Assembly (NCBI GenBank): GCA_963573385.1
Contig: CAUYLG010034950.1
Location: 1-64,000 of the forward strand
Reading direction: 5' to 3'
DNA length: 64,000 nucleotides
Source of the DNA: Cacajao melanocephalus
Taxonomy: Eukaryota > Chordata > Mammalia > Primates > Pitheciidae
Made by a program: the position numbers and the translations under genes
Part shown: positions 38,701 through 56,519 of the stretch, in pieces
Layout of the letters: every line of letters starts with the position of its first letter
Numbering within the stretch: the first letter of the stretch is position 1
The notes under the pieces: model-generated
The model's input: only the letters and a program-made list of their open reading frames with translations
The model's database searches: none
What the model was told of the DNA's origin: nothing

Positions 38701-39059
38701 GACCTCTCCGATTGTATTTATCAGTCGTGGAGGTGATGGATCAGGTGGCAACAGGCAGAAACAGTGAAAGCAAAGAGAATTCAGATAATCTCTGAAAGAT
38801 CACCTTTGGTAGGTGGAGGAGGGCTTTGGTAGGTAACACAACTTCCTGTTTCTCATTGTCCTCAGTACACAATACCGTCTTCTGAAAGACCTTCAGAAAG
38901 TAGGAGGTAAATATGCTGGTACCTCCAGGCCAACCTCTTATTGAGTCATCGAGAGCTGATAGATGGACACCTCCTGTCTTCTTTATCATCCCTCAGAAGC
39001 AGTGTCTCCCCCAACTCTCTTGGGGCCCATGCCTGGTGCTGTTCAATATTGACACAGTT
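35784..39059. other. Repeat-poor stretch, ~3.3 kb
   Basis: No Alu, L1, LTR, MIR or L2 that I can recognise. AT-rich with many homeodomain-like TAATTA/ATTTAAT words. No convincing exon. May contain conserved non-coding elements, but this cannot be judged from one sequence. Confidence 0.55.
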
Positions 39060-39240
39060 CATTCTCTATCATTAATTCAACCAAGGTATAGCACACACTA
39101 AGTATTTGCCAAGCATGGTTGTAGGCTCTGTGGGAGAAACAGACAGGACACCATCTCTTCTCTGAAGTAGTTCAGTGCAGTGAAGAAGATAGCGATCATC
39201 CCAGTGCTATGGGGAAGTGTTGAAGCCATAAGAGAAGTAG
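39060..39240 (+). mobile_element. Ancient L2/MIR-type remnant
   Basis: 'tttgccaagcatggttgtagg' followed by 'agaaacagacaggacacc' resembles the same ancient motif as at 21330. Weak. Confidence 0.4.
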
Positions 39241-39825
39241 GAAAACATCAAAGCAAACAAAAAACCAAAAGGATTTTAGCAGCGAGATGGGGTAGTTCTG
39301 GTTGGAGGAAGTAAGGATGGCATCCTGAACCAACCTTCTGAGCAGGACTGGAGTGGGTGGGTCAGAGTGGGTGAGCACATGGCAGGGGATACCCCATGGA
39401 GTCCCCAGATTTTGCAACCCTCCACACCCTCTTCTTTCAGACTCACTACTTGGCTCACAACATAAAACAAACGCACTGGCCTAAGTGGCTGGTTTCCATA
39501 CCTTTCACAGACCAACTTTCTACTCCTAGCGTTCAACCATCGTACAGCACCCAGACTCTATGGTCACAGCTGCAGGTGGTGAGATGTGCTCTTTCTTCCT
39601 CCCTACCACAGCCCCCACCTCCCAACCTTTTATAATGCATCTCCAACTCATAGTCTGCGACTGAATTCTTTCCTGCACAAACCTTTCTCTTACGATGTCC
39701 TTCTTTATCCTTTTTCTCAGGTTGAATCCATTGAAAAGACTCTGTAGTTACAGCATGCTAAAAATACAGGTTGAATTTGTAGTTATGGTTCAAGAGGTCA
39801 GAGAAGGCTCAGGGTGAATTCAGAG
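39241..39825. other. Unique sequence
   Basis: No repeat or gene recognised with confidence. Confidence 0.45.
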
Positions 39826-39827
39826 CA

Positions 39828-40198
39828 TCTGTGTTCTGAATGTGTCTCCCAGAATTCCTGTGTTAGAAACCTAATCCCTAATGTAACTATAAGGAGGTGG
39901 GAATGAGGCCATGAGGGCTCTGACCTCATGAGCAGATCAATGCCACTGTAAAAAGGGCTTGTGGGGGCATATTCACTGCCTTTCTCGCTCTTCTGCCACG
40001 TGAGGATGCAATATTTGTCTTCTCTTGTGCTTCTGCTGTCTGCCATGTGAGGATACCGTAAGAAGGCTCACATCAGATATTGGTGCTTTGAGCTTGGAAT
40101 TCCCAGCCTCCAGAACTATGAGAAATAATTCTCTGTTCTTTGTAGATTACTTAGTCTGTGTGATTCTGTTGTAACAGCACAAAATGGACTACAGCCAG
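39828..40198 (+). mobile_element. MST/MLT1A-type LTR (MaLR), sense
   Basis: Blocks in order: 'ttctgaatgtgtctccc', 'ggccatgagggctctgacctcatgag', 'cctccagaactatgagaaataa' and a terminal 'aaaatggactacagc'. Confidence 0.85.
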
Positions 40199-40499
40199 CA
40201 CCCTGGTACACCCTCTGCCATCTGCATTATGTTGATATGGCGTGCCTCATGTCCACAACTCCTCCAGCCATCACATGGAGACCACATCCGATTTATTCCA
40301 TGGGACTGCTTTTTAAGGCAGGAGTCCCTTTTCCATGCCTAATCCCTTAGGGAGGGGACATTGGGTTTCTGGTATTCTCAGCCTTTGTAAGGGGAGACGT
40401 GTTCTGGCAGCAAGGAGAAAGGTAGGAGTCGGGGTAAGGGGAGGATGGATCGTAAGTGCTTAAAGAATGGCATCCACCCCAGGCAGGCACTCTTCTCCA

Positions 40500-41945
40500 T
40501 CTGGGTAAATCCAATGGCCATTTAGCTGTGATCTTACTTAGCCTCTCAGTTGCATTCAACCTAGGGACTACTTCCTCCTCCATGAAGTGCTCTCTTAGTT
40601 CCAGAGACATCAAGCCCTCCAGGTTTCCCTCCTCTCTCGCTGGCCATTCTTCATCAGTCTTCTGTTATTCCTTGCCAGCTTGACTGAACCCTGCAGGGTG
40701 AAGTGCCCCAGGGTGCCCTGGGCATTGCTCTGTTCCTTATGGGGAGGAAGTGGAGAGACATTTTATCCAGCTCCATGATTTTAAAGATCATCTTTATGCA
40801 GATGGTTCTCATTTGTAGACCTCCAGCCCTGACTTCTTCCTTGAGCTTCAAAGCTGAATATCCAGCTACTAATCTGACTCTCTACTTGAAAGCATAACCT
40901 TAAACTTGATGTGGCCAGAAAAAAACTCTTGAACCCTACCTCAACCCAACTTATCTTCATACATCCAATGCTTAAGGAGAACCTAGGGACATTTCTTACA
41001 AAAAAAAAAGAACCTTTTTCTATTCTCAGACTTAGCAGATAACTTGTTGGCTCAACCTCCAAAATGTATCATTTTTTTGTTTGTTTGTTTGTTTGTTTTG
41101 AGATGTCTGTTGCCTAAATGGGAGTTTAGTGGCATGATCATAGCACACTGCATTCTCAAACACCTGGGCTCAAGTGATCCTCCTGCCTCAGCCTCCCAAG
41201 TAGCTGGGACTACAGGTGTGCACCACCACACTGGGCTAATTTTGAACACTTTTTATGGAAATGCGGTCTTGGTATCTTACCCAGGCTGACCTTGAACTCC
41301 TGGCCTCAAACAACCCTCCCATTTTGGCATCCCAAAATGCTGGGATTACAGGCATGAGGTACCATGCCCAGCCTAAAATTTATCTTCAATTTGTCTACTT
41401 TCTCTGTCTCTTTCCAAACCACTGTAAACTCCCACATGAACTGTTAAATGGCCTTCTAAATGGTCCTTTCCACTTCCTTTTGCAATTCATTCTCCACAAA
41501 GAAGTTCAAATAATCTCTGAAAAGTCATCAATCAAAACATTATTTTTTCCATAAAATCATGCAAGAGTTTCCTATTGCTTAGAATAAAATCAATGCAGTC
41601 TACTTTCGTTCCCAGGGCTGCTGTAGTCTATCTCTGCAGCCTCATCACCTGCTACTTTTTCTCTCATTTATTCTGTCTCTGACACACTGCCCTTTCTCCC
41701 TCTTACTTCCACAGAAAGTCCTCCTTTGACCACCCTATTAAGTAATCCCCCAGCACACTTCCTGTCACATCGCCATATTTATTGTAATGATCTGTTTTTT
41801 ATTTGTTGATTTATATACGATCTGTTCCCTTCCCCTTAGCTCCAGAACAATGTCTCCCTTGCCTGTCTGGTTTATTCCTCCATTTGTAGACCCCAGAACA
41901 GAACAAGCAATCAATAAATGTTTGTTGAATGACTGTATGACCCCT
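40500..41945 (+). mobile_element. Long L2 LINE 3' portion, interrupted by an Alu
   Basis: Old L2 sequence from about 40500 to the terminal 'caatcaataaatgtttgttgaatgac' at 41910-41935. One of the longer L2 remnants in the window. The Alu at 41070-41376 splits it. No intact frame. Confidence 0.75.
41070..41376 (-). mobile_element. Old Alu (AluJ-like), antisense
   Basis: Antisense Alu with a (GTTT)n tail; diverged left arm. Confidence 0.92.
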
Positions 41946-42080
41946 TCCCCATTTCAGAGATAAGAAAACTGAAATCTGGTCTTTACACGTGTTCATTTTT
42001 CTATTTGGAAGTTCCGTGTCATCTCTCTACTCTTTTTCTCTCCTACCAAACTCTCTACCACTTGTTCTTCTTGATCAACA

Positions 42081-42294
42081 TTTGCTAACTATAGCCTGCA
42101 GACCAAATCTGGGTGGTGGCCTGTGCTTATAAATAATTTTTTTTGAGCATAGCCATAACATCTATTTATGTGTTGTCTATACCATTTTTGTGCTACAACA
42201 ACACAGTTGGGTAGCTGTGGCAGAGATGGTATAGCCCCCAAACTGAAAATATTTACTGTTTACTTTTACATAAAGGTTTGCTGACCACTGTTCT
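42081..42294 (-). mobile_element. hAT-type DNA transposon remnant
   Basis: Starts 'tttgctaactatagcctgcag' and ends 'aaaggtttgctgaccactg'. It is the same family as 14243-14761 but in opposite orientation. Confidence 0.75.
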
Positions 42295-42399
42295 AGATAC
42301 ATCCAAGGTTTCTTTGATACCTTCTCTGCCCTGAAGAGTTTTATGTTCCTTCTGTTAGTTCCCAAAGACCCCAGTTTCAACCCGTGTCCTAGCATCCAT

Positions 42400-42640
42400 G
42401 TCCCCCAATGATATAATTGACTAGAGGACTTTTACACCTTCTCTACTAAGTAGAAAACACACTGAAACCCTATTACTATTCATTGTTTGTCCCCAATGCC
42501 TAGCAGTGCCTGGAACATAGTAGGCACTGAATAAATATTTGCATAAGTGTTTGACCATCTGAATAGATGTTTAAATGAATTAGTAAGTGTTTGAATGGAT
42601 TAATAAATGTGTGAATGAATGAACAAATGTTTGAATTGGG
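42400..42640 (+). mobile_element. L2 LINE 3' end with degenerate (TGAATGAA)n tail
   Basis: 'aatgcctagcagtgcctgg' and 'tagtaggcactgaataaata' are L2 3' end motifs, followed by drifted ATGAATTAG/TGAATGAA repeats. Confidence 0.8.
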
Positions 42641-42874
42641 AAGGGAGGGAGGAAGGATTGAGGAAACCTTCTCCTAAAGAACCAGGGGTAGACAAGATGT
42701 ATGATTTCTGCCTTCTCTCGCCCCTTTCACCCTTCTCACGCTTCTCACTGCTCCGTAGACTTTGCCACCTGGAAAAAATCATCGAATCATCTAATTGGCT
42801 GGAAAGTTATTAACCTAAATTTGGCTGTTGCCAAGCTGCACAGAGCTGTTGCTGTTGAGGCCATGTTAACATGG

Positions 42875-43115
42875 AGGCTAAGAGATTGGGCTTTGGGCTC
42901 AGAAATGCTTGAATCTTGTGTCTGCCATTTTTTAGTCATGTGACCTTAAGCAAGTTATTAAAGTTAATATCTCTGCCTCGATTTTTCACTTATAACATTG
43001 GAAGAATTATGATACCCATCTCACAGTGTCACTGTGTGGAGATAACCCATGTAAAGTATTTAGCTCAGTGCCTGCCACACAGCAATCAATACATGGTAGC
43101 TATTATCTTAGTTCA
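42875..43115 (+). mobile_element. MIR SINE
   Basis: MIR motifs: 'tcatgtgaccttaagcaag', 'cagtgcctgccacacagc'. Confidence 0.78.
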
Positions 43116-43199
43116 CTGAAAGAGAAGAATATGCTAATTGTTTTACCAACACTTAGGTGTGTTCAAATCTAAGAGAAGATACCATATTACATTATAAGG

Positions 43200-43430
43200 A
43201 GCAGCCCAGTGAAGCAATTCAATGCATATGATGTAGAGCCAAACTCCAGCCTGTGTTAAAATCCCAATTCAGCCACTTACTCATTCTTTGACCTTGTGCG
43301 AGTTTCTTCACCTCTGTCTGCCTCATTTTCTTCATCTGTAAAATGGGTAATAATAGGGCCAACTGTTCTGAGATTTAAGAGAAATGATCCATGTAAAATG
43401 CTTAAAACAGTGTTTGCTGATTATCTTATT
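43200..43430 (+). mobile_element. MIR SINE
   Basis: MIR motifs: 'agccacttactcattctttgacc', 'cattttcttcatctgtaaaatggg'. Same orientation as its neighbour 85 bases away. Confidence 0.8.
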
Positions 43431-45410
43431 ATAAGGAAATTAAAGTTGCCTGTCAGTTGAAATTTGAGGTGGAGATGAGACAGTATCAAGCCATTGGCCA
43501 TATAACCCCCTAATTCAGATTTTAATTATGCAGTGCCTAGATTGTTGCCTTGCTATGAATTATTGTTGGTGATTTAAAAGAGAATACCCAAAGCATTAAA
43601 TGTGAAAGTCCCTTGACCTTGCTATAATACATGAAAATAACAATAACCTAAAGAAAGTATATGCAAAGACTGTCCACCTGTCATGGGCAGCTCCGTGGGA
43701 AATGTGGTGTTTCTTTATAGATGCGTATAAGAATCCATAGTGACTGAATTAAATTACACTTGTTTTATAATATAGTGTTCTGATGTGAAACAGACTATCA
43801 AAGGAATGATCTTTACAAGGAAAACTTTAGAATATTGTTAACTTACTCACTGCATGACCTATTTAGACTTCTCAGATTCTTCTTGTAGTAGACTGCATAA
43901 TTAAATTTTAAATGGAACATGATAAAGAAATTATACTGGTGATCTCCAGAGATTTGGATACCCTATTTGGCTCTTTATAAGAGTATAGCAAAGACATACT
44001 TTAAAATTTAATAAAGGCCTGCCCTATTTTTTTTTCCTTTTAGATTTTCCTTATCTGCTCCATAATTCAAAGCTATATTGCATGATCCACAAGTGTTTCC
44101 TGAAATAAATGATCAAAATAAAAATTCTTAAAAGCACATTTATCCCAATTTGAGAATTTCATTATTTGTGCATGAGAGCTTTTGTGCAGCAGTAGAACTC
44201 CTTTAAGATAAAACTTGCCATTTCTGGATTTGTCACTGTAGAGAATTGGAACTTTATTCTGTTTGTGGAGGCATTCATATCTTCAGAGTTTATAGAGCAA
44301 AGGGGTAGAAAATGGTTTCCATGTAAGATATAATTTTGCAGTTAGAATTCCTCATTTGCTATGTAAAAGTTGCTCATCCCTTGGGTGAATAGTTTTGTTT
44401 CATAACCTTTTGCCATTCATTTTCTTCTGTATTTAAAGGGGCATTACCAAGATATAATAACATTATATGTTAAATACAATATTCTCATCTTTATTTAATA
44501 GCCTTTTGTAGTATAAAGCACACCCATGTTAGTTAAAAAGCCTTTCTTAATCCTCTAAAGGATTTCAGATTTTGCTGTCCAGTGAGCTTTGACAAAAACA
44601 AAACAGGCTGGAGAGTTTCTGTCCCTGCCCAAGGTTGGTTTGCTTTTTATACCTTCTTCAATATTGGCTTTCACTGATGTTTGGGATTGTCAAGCTACAA
44701 AGAACATATAAATTAATAAAATTTATTCCCATGTATACATAGACAGTTTTAAACCTTGTAAACCTTTCTTTTCAGATTAGGTTTTGTAGATGTTTCTATT
44801 ATGTATTTTCCTTTTCCTTCTTTCTGGCAAATACCAGTTTTCCTTTTGGACCCAAACCACTCAAGCATCCTATATTGTGTTCATTTTTCAAATAAGCAAC
44901 ATTAGACTCACAAAACACTGTATAAAACCAAGCTGAGGCAGTGACATGAGCCAACAGAGAAAATAAATTCCCCATTAGGCCTGACTATTCATCCTTAAAC
45001 CTCTGCTTCTCATGCTGGCTGGGGGTGGAGGGTGTAGCTTTAAGGAATAACGCCAAGCTCCACAAAGAATTCTAAAGAGAAACTCATATTGGAAACATGA
45101 TTATCTAGTGAGGAAGTGGAAACTCTGTTTACCACCACAATACAGCATTTGAGACCCTCCCTCAACCAGGTTCCAACCTGTGGAACTCAGGCTGGCATTG
45201 ACATAGTGACACCTGGTGGCTCCTAATTTATTACTGGCCACCACGGCGCCCCTTCCAAAGTAAAGGAAATTCATTTCTAAATTAGGCTTTCAATGTAATA
45301 GGTTTCTGCGGATGGTTTACAAGTTTTAAAAGTAAGTATCTAATTAATAATGGAGACGCTTATGGACACCAAAATGAAACCTTAAAATGAATCTCTTGAT
45401 AATAGCAGTA
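43431..45410. other. Repeat-poor AT-rich stretch, ~2 kb
   Basis: No repeat recognised. Contains a CTCF-like motif near its right end (45204-45222). Confidence 0.55.
45204..45222 (-). promoter_or_regulatory. CTCF-like motif
   Basis: TAGTGACACCTGGTGGCTC matches the reverse complement of the 19-bp CTCF consensus at about 14 positions, including the full CCTGGTGGC core. Unique sequence context. Occupancy cannot be judged here. Confidence 0.4.
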
Positions 45411-45757
45411 TATTAGTCTTTTTGCTTGCTGCCAATAAAGGCATACCCATGACTGGGTAATTTATAAAGAAAATAGGTTTAATGGACTCACCGTTCCACA
45501 TGGCTGGGGAGGCCTCACAACCACGGCAGAAGGTGAATGAGGAGCAAAGACACATCTTCCATGGTGGCAGGCAAGAGAACATGTGCAGGGGAAATGCCAT
45601 TTATGAAACCATCAGCTCTTGTGAGTCTTACTCACTATCATGAGAACAGCATGGGAAAGACCTGCCCTCATGATTCAATTATCTCCCACCAGGTCCCTCC
45701 CACAACATGTGGGAATTTAAGATGACATTTGGGTGGGGACACAGCCAAACCATATCA
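45411..45757 (-). mobile_element. THE1 solo LTR (MaLR), antisense
   Basis: Starts TATTAGTC and ends CCATATCA, with target duplication CAGTA (within AGCAGTA at 45404-45410 and 45758-45764). THE1 rather than MST is suggested by the 'aggtccctcccacaacatgtggg' block. Confidence 0.9.
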
Positions 45758-45849
45758 AGCAGTATCATTACCAATGACATCATTGTTCAAGGAAATATAT
45801 GAGGTCCTATGGGCGATACAAATACAATGATCCCTGCCCTTAAGAACCG

Positions 45850-46205
45850 AAAGATTCTTCTAAAAAAAATCAAACTCATAGAAGCAGAGTAGCATGGGCT
45901 GTACAAGGGACGTGGTGGGGAGTGGGGAAGATGTTGGTTCAAAGGGTTCAGAGTTTTGTTGGACAGGAGGAATAACTTTGGGAGATCTGTTGTACAGCAT
46001 GGTGGCTGTAGTTTATGTATACTGGAATATTGCTAAGAGCGTAGGTTTTAAATGTTCTCATCACAAAGAAAGATCAGTATGTGAAGTGATGGATATTTAT
46101 TTGATTTAATCATTCCACAGCAAGTGTACATCAAGACATAACAGTGTACCCCATAAATATGGGCGAGTTTTACCTTATCAATTAAAAATTAAACTAATAA
46201 ATTAG
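45850..46205 (+). mobile_element. L1 3' UTR fragment (L1M-type)
   Basis: 'gggagatctgttgtacagcatgg', 'ttttaaatgttctcatcacaaa' and 'gtgaagtgatggatatt' are features of L1M 3' UTRs. Confidence 0.75.
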
Positions 46206-46307
46206 TTAATTAAATAAAAGAACCAAATGGTTCTAAAAGTAGGAATACATTTTAGTAGGAGAAATCATGTTCTTTCTTAGCACAATAGCTCTCACAAGAT
46301 AAAGTTA

Positions 46308-46319
46308 AAAATATATATA

Positions 46320-46356
<37 letters not shown>

Positions 46357-46358
46357 GT
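46308..46358. repeat. (TA)n microsatellite
   Basis: About 50 bases of alternating T and A with a short TGTG break. Confidence 0.95.
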
Positions 46359-46624
46359 TAGTGTGTACATCAAGTAACATATACCTGGACCAAACAGTTA
46401 AGTGCAGAGAAGAGAGAACATTTTTCATATGGCAATTGAAAAAATATCACATTGCAATGAATGTCCCTTCTGCAACCAGAAAGGGCAAAAATAAAGCAAA
46501 GTGCAAGGAATGTAGAGTGTCCTGAAATGGAGACCCAGCCAGCTGGTTTCACCCAGATGGTTTATTAAGAGAATAATGAAATTTGAATTAGAGAAGTGAG
46601 TAGAAGCCAGATTGCAATGCTTTA

Positions 46625-47875
<1,251 letters not shown>

Positions 47876-48004
47876 TTTGTTTTGTTTTCAGTAGGCCATT
47901 AGGGGCATTTGAACGGGGTTAAAAACATAATCCAAAGAGCATGTTAGCAAGGTGAATCTGATGGGAATCTGCAGAATCTATCATGGTGGGAAGGAAGAGC
48001 CAGC

Positions 48005-48135
48005 AGCTTGTAAACTCCTGTGGGAGTGGACCTAAGTCTACTCTGCTCACCTTTCTATCCTCGACACCTAGTGTAGTACCTCCAGCACACAGCAGGTACT
48101 CAAATATGCATCAAATGAACTAATGAGTAAATGGG
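48005..48135 (+). mobile_element. L2 LINE 3' end remnant
   Basis: 'cgacacctagtgtagtacctcc' and 'cagcaggtactcaaatatgc' fit a decayed L2 3' end. Confidence 0.65.
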
Positions 48136-49127
48136 AGCTAAGTATCTTTCTAAATGGTTGAAGTGAGGATACCAGGTGCATGAACTAGACCGATCATTGT
48201 AGAAACAAAAAATGAAAGAGTTGATTGTAGAAAATATTGGGGAAAACTAATTGATATTATTTGCTTAAACTCAGGCAGTGAAAGAGGGAGCAGTCCACAT
48301 GATTCTCAAATTTCCAGTTTAGAAATGTCATCGTATCATGAACAAAAACTAGGGATGTCTGGAGGAAGAGGCATTCATTGGAAATGCAGAGCTAGAAAGA
48401 GGGTTGTTTTGTAATGAGTTTGAGTGGGTGAGGGTTGAGGGACAGTTCTGGATGTAGAACTGGATGTTTGGCCATTTAGTAGGAAAGTATCTTGCACATT
48501 GTTTGCACCAAGGTTCATTGGAAGCCATTTTGCACGCACAAATGGGTTTTGCAATTGTCTTATCCTAGTGACTTTCCCTGCCAAATTAGACAACATGTAA
48601 ATTTGATAGAGATTCCCTGAGAACAAAAAATGTTACTGCAGAGATAAATGCAATACTCAAAAGGATTTTAATTTAATCCTGGTAGTTTACCAGGAGAAAA
48701 AGAAAAAGAAGGACTTCTCTGGGGTGACTCCATCATAGACTGTGCTTCTCTTTTGACTGCCCACCTCAATTTCCATTTGTTCCTGACGTTCACTATGGAA
48801 ATTTGGTACACAATGCTGTTAGGGAGATCTGTTGGCAAGAGAATCGTGTACGCTGCTTGTTCTCATCTGGCCTTTCACATCTTGGTCTGGTATTCCTTGG
48901 CTTATTTTGTCTTGTCTGGGGTTTCATCTTTTCCGGGTTCTTGCCTGAAATCTGGCAGATGACAGTATTCAGCTGAGAAAGTCCCATCCAAGTTGAGCTT
49001 CCATGATGCAAGAGTTTCTCTTGAATACCAGCGTAAATGGAAACCCAAGCTTCCTGAGACATTTTAGCTATTCATTTTGTCACCTTGCTTCAGTGTGGCC
49101 TAAGTATCCTACATTAAAATTTCCTGT
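48136..49127. other. Unique sequence, nothing recognised
   Basis: No assigned repeat or gene. Confidence 0.5.
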
Positions 49128-49482
49128 AAAAACGATGAGTTTGTGTCCTTTGTAGGGACATGGATGAATCTGGAAACCATCATTCTCGGCAAACTGACAC
49201 AAGAACAGAAAGTCAAACACCACATGTTCTCACTCATAGGCAGGTGTCGAACAATGAGAACACATAGACACAGGGAGAGAAGCATCACACACTGGGGTCT
49301 GTTGTGGGGGGCTAGGGGAGGGACAGTGGGGAGTGGGGAGGTTGGGGAGAGAGAACTTGGGGAGAAATGCCAGATATAGGTGACAGGGGAATGGAGGCAG
49401 CAAACCACCTTGCCATGTATATGCCTATGCAACAATCCTGCATGATCTGTACATGTACCCCAGAACCTAAAGTACAATAGAA
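49128..49482 (+). mobile_element. Primate L1 (L1P) 3' end, 5'-truncated
   Basis: Matches the end of ORF2 and the 3' UTR of primate L1 ('tagggacatggatgaatctgg', 'tgtacatgtaccccagaacc'), including the G-rich tract near 49305-49350. It has no poly(A) tail left. 'gatgagtttg' occurs at both ends (49135 and 49491), a possible target duplication or microhomology. Confidence 0.85.
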
Positions 49483-49939
49483 GAGCAAAGATGAGTTTGA
49501 GACAGTGTTTTGAGACAAATTTAGGCATAACAGGTAAGGGAAAATAGGTCATACCGTGGCTGGTAGCTAATATGGCCTACAATGTCAAGGGTTGTTGAGC
49601 CATGAGGATTCCACATTCTGTTTGTTAATATGTGTGGCCACTTAAACATCATACAGGGATGCCTGGGAGGTTAAAAAAGAAATGTTCCCATTTCTAGCAA
49701 AAATTAAGAACAATCATACTTTATAATTGGGAAATGAAATGCTGCAAAAGGAATTAAGTCCTGGAAAGCAGATGGCATCACATTGGTTTTTAGGAATTCT
49801 CATAATCCAGTGGTTCTGCAAATATTTCTTATATTCTTCATTCTTTCTATCTTCCACTCTCTCATTAGATTCTCTCCCTTGTCTGATACACATGTGCCTT
49901 GCAGTTGACTTTTGTAATGTGGAAAGAGACCATAAGTCC

Positions 49940-50255
49940 TTGGATCACACCTATAATCCCAACATTTTGGGGGAGGGCAAGGTGGGCGATCTCCTGAGGT
50001 CAGGAGCTCAAGACAAGCCTGGCCAACATGGTGAAACCCCGTCTCTACTAAAAATACAAAAAAAAAAATTAGCCAGGAATAATGGTGCACACTTGTAGTC
50101 CCAGCTACTCAGGAGGCTGAGGCACAAGAATTGCTTAAACCCAGGAGGCAGAGTTTGTAGTGAGCCAAGATTGCACCACTGCACTCCAGCCTGGGCAACA
50201 GAGTGGGACTCCATCTCAAAAAAAACAAAAAGAAAGAGAGAGAAAAGAAAGAAAC
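49940..50255 (+). mobile_element. Alu, slightly 5'-truncated
   Basis: Starts at 'ggatcacacctataatcc'. 'ataagtcc' flanks it (49932, 50257) as a short target duplication. Confidence 0.93.
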
Positions 50256-50817
50256 AATAAGTCCCTGCAGAGGTGAAAAAGAAGATTAAAAAAATGGTTA
50301 CTTTCAGTAGAGCAATAATCACATTTTGACATAAAGATCGTCTATGATCACAAAGTAATCTGCATAATTGTGCGAAAATTCTCATGTTATGTGATTGTTC
50401 TCCCTGCAGTATACACTCAGCCTGTTGTTTTTTGTATCTAGAATCCTAGAACCTTAAAGCTCCTTGGAACCTGTTTTGCATCATCCCCTTGTTCTACAGA
50501 TGACTAGAATGAAGATCAGACAGTCGAAGGCAATTCCTCCTGTCCACTCTCTGTGGGATCACTGGACAAGCTGACATTTGCTTGGGGTACATGGAGTGCA
50601 GTTATCATTTCAGGGCCCATTCTTGGGGCAGAAGGGTCAGGAACCCTTTTAACTACTTTCTGGTTGTCTGTACCTTTTCCCGCCAAATCTTTGGTAACTT
50701 GTATCCCCATCCCTGGGGACAAAAACTTCAGTTCTAGTGTTTTCCACCATAACCTGGTTCTGGTGCTGAAACAAGCAAAAGGAAAGTGCTGAAACAAATG
50801 TCGATGCTGGCGTGTTA

Positions 50818-51000
50818 CAGTGTAGAATGGAGATCCTCAAATTTTGGTGACCGTGGAAGTGACCTAAGCATTGTGTTTAAGTGCATGTTGTGATTCAGTT
50901 GGTCTGTGGTGAAACCTAGAATTCTGCATTTCTGACAAGCTCCCACACGGTTTCTGATGATTCTGGTCCTCAGACCATCCTTTGAGGAGCAGACAACTAC
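50818..51000 (+). mobile_element. hAT-Charlie-type MITE remnant
   Basis: 'gatcctcaaattttggtg', 'gtgattcagttggtctg', 'attctgcatttctgacaagc' and 'cagaccatcctttgaggagc' are in the order of a common hAT-derived MITE; exact family name not certain. Confidence 0.65.
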
Positions 51001-51149
51001 AGAGCCACCAGTCCCATCTTTGAAAGAAGTAACCATCACTTGCCAAGTCTCTCATGCAGAGCTTGAAGAATATGATGCTTAGGCTTTGATTATATCTCAA
51101 TAAAAATTAATGAATGAATGAATGTGATGCTTTTATTTATTTTACTTTA

Positions 51150-51505
51150 TTTCTTTTTTCTTTCTTTCTTTCTTTTTTCTTTTTCTTTTTCTTTTTCTTT
51201 TTTTTTTTTTTTTTTTTTTTTAGTTGGTGTATAATACTCTTTACCAGGTTTGAGTGCAGTGGTGCAATCTCAGCTCACTGCAAGCTCCACCTCCCAGGTT
51301 CAAGCTGTTCTTCTCTGCCTCAGCCTCCCAAGTAGCTGGTATTAACAGGCAAGTGCCACCATACCTGGCTGATTTTTGTATTTTCAGTAAAGACAGGATT
51401 TCACCACGTTGGCCAGGCTAGTCTCGAACTCCTAACCTCAGGTGATCCGCCTACCTTGGCCTTCCATAGGGCTAGGATTATAGGCATGAACCATGGCGTT
51501 TGGCC
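51150..51505 (-). mobile_element. Alu, antisense, with long T/CTTT-rich tail
   Basis: Antisense Alu preceded by (TTTC)n and a ~23-base poly(T). The first bases after the tail are altered ('agttggtgtataatactc'). Confidence 0.92.
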
Positions 51506-55632
<4,127 letters not shown>

Positions 55633-55857
55633 AGAAATCAAAAGTTAATAATCTTCCTAACATCATGTTCCTTATCATGCTTGAATTTTGACCACGTAGT
55701 TTTCTGTCTTCATTTTGATTTTGGCCTCAGGATAAAACAAATTTTCTTGGATATGAATCTTTTCTACTCCTGGATCATGCAGAAGGGTTAGCTTAGATGC
55801 AATATTGGTTATCTGTTTATGTATAAAAATGATTCCAAAAGTTAGCTGCTTAAAAAA

Positions 55858-56350
55858 AACAATCATTTGTTATCTCGGCATCTTGGGGTCAGGTAATTGG
55901 GCACAGCTTTGGGGCGCTCATGCCTCACCGGCTCTCACAAAACTGCAGTCAAGGGGGCTACAATCTCATATGAAAACTTAACTGTGGCTGGATCTGCTTT
56001 GAAGCTCACTTGTGTGGTTGTTGGAAGGATTCTGTTTCTTCTGGGCTGTTGGACTGTGTGTCTTAGTCCCTGGCTTTCTGTTGCCTGGGACCGCCCTCAT
56101 TTCCTTGCTACGTTGATCTTTCCATAGGGAAGCTGGCTTCCATTGTAGCAAACAAAAGAGAGAATAAGATCATCCAGCAAGAGGGAAGTCACAGTCTTTT
56201 CACAACCTAATATAATGGCATCCCATCACTGTGACTGCACTGTCTTCATTATAAATGAGTCATGAGGTTCAGCCCATACTCAAAGGAGGAATTACACAAG
56301 GACGTGAATACCAAGAGGTAGGGATCACTGGGGCCCATTTTAGATGCTTC
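55858..56350 (+). mobile_element. Ancient interspersed repeat, family uncertain
   Basis: The string of motifs 'ttgtgtggttgttggaagg', 'tttccttgctacgttgatc', 'agagggaagtcacagtctttt' and 'gtgaataccaagaggtagg' belongs to a repeat common in primate genomes. I cannot name the subfamily with confidence. Confidence 0.5.
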
Positions 56351-56519
56351 ATACATAGATTTGATTCTAAAATTGCAATATGACAGAGAGTTATTTTTGA
56401 CGCAATACATGCTATGTTCTAGGACAAATTCTCAATTATTTGTGGTGATGTGGTGCAATACTTTGAGAGCAAAGACTAAATCAGAGCCAAGAAAATTTGA
56501 TGATTAGATCACTATTTCT

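Noticed and set aside
49109..49552. 147-codon minus-strand frame
   Set aside because: It is antisense to an L1 3' end and has no coding meaning.
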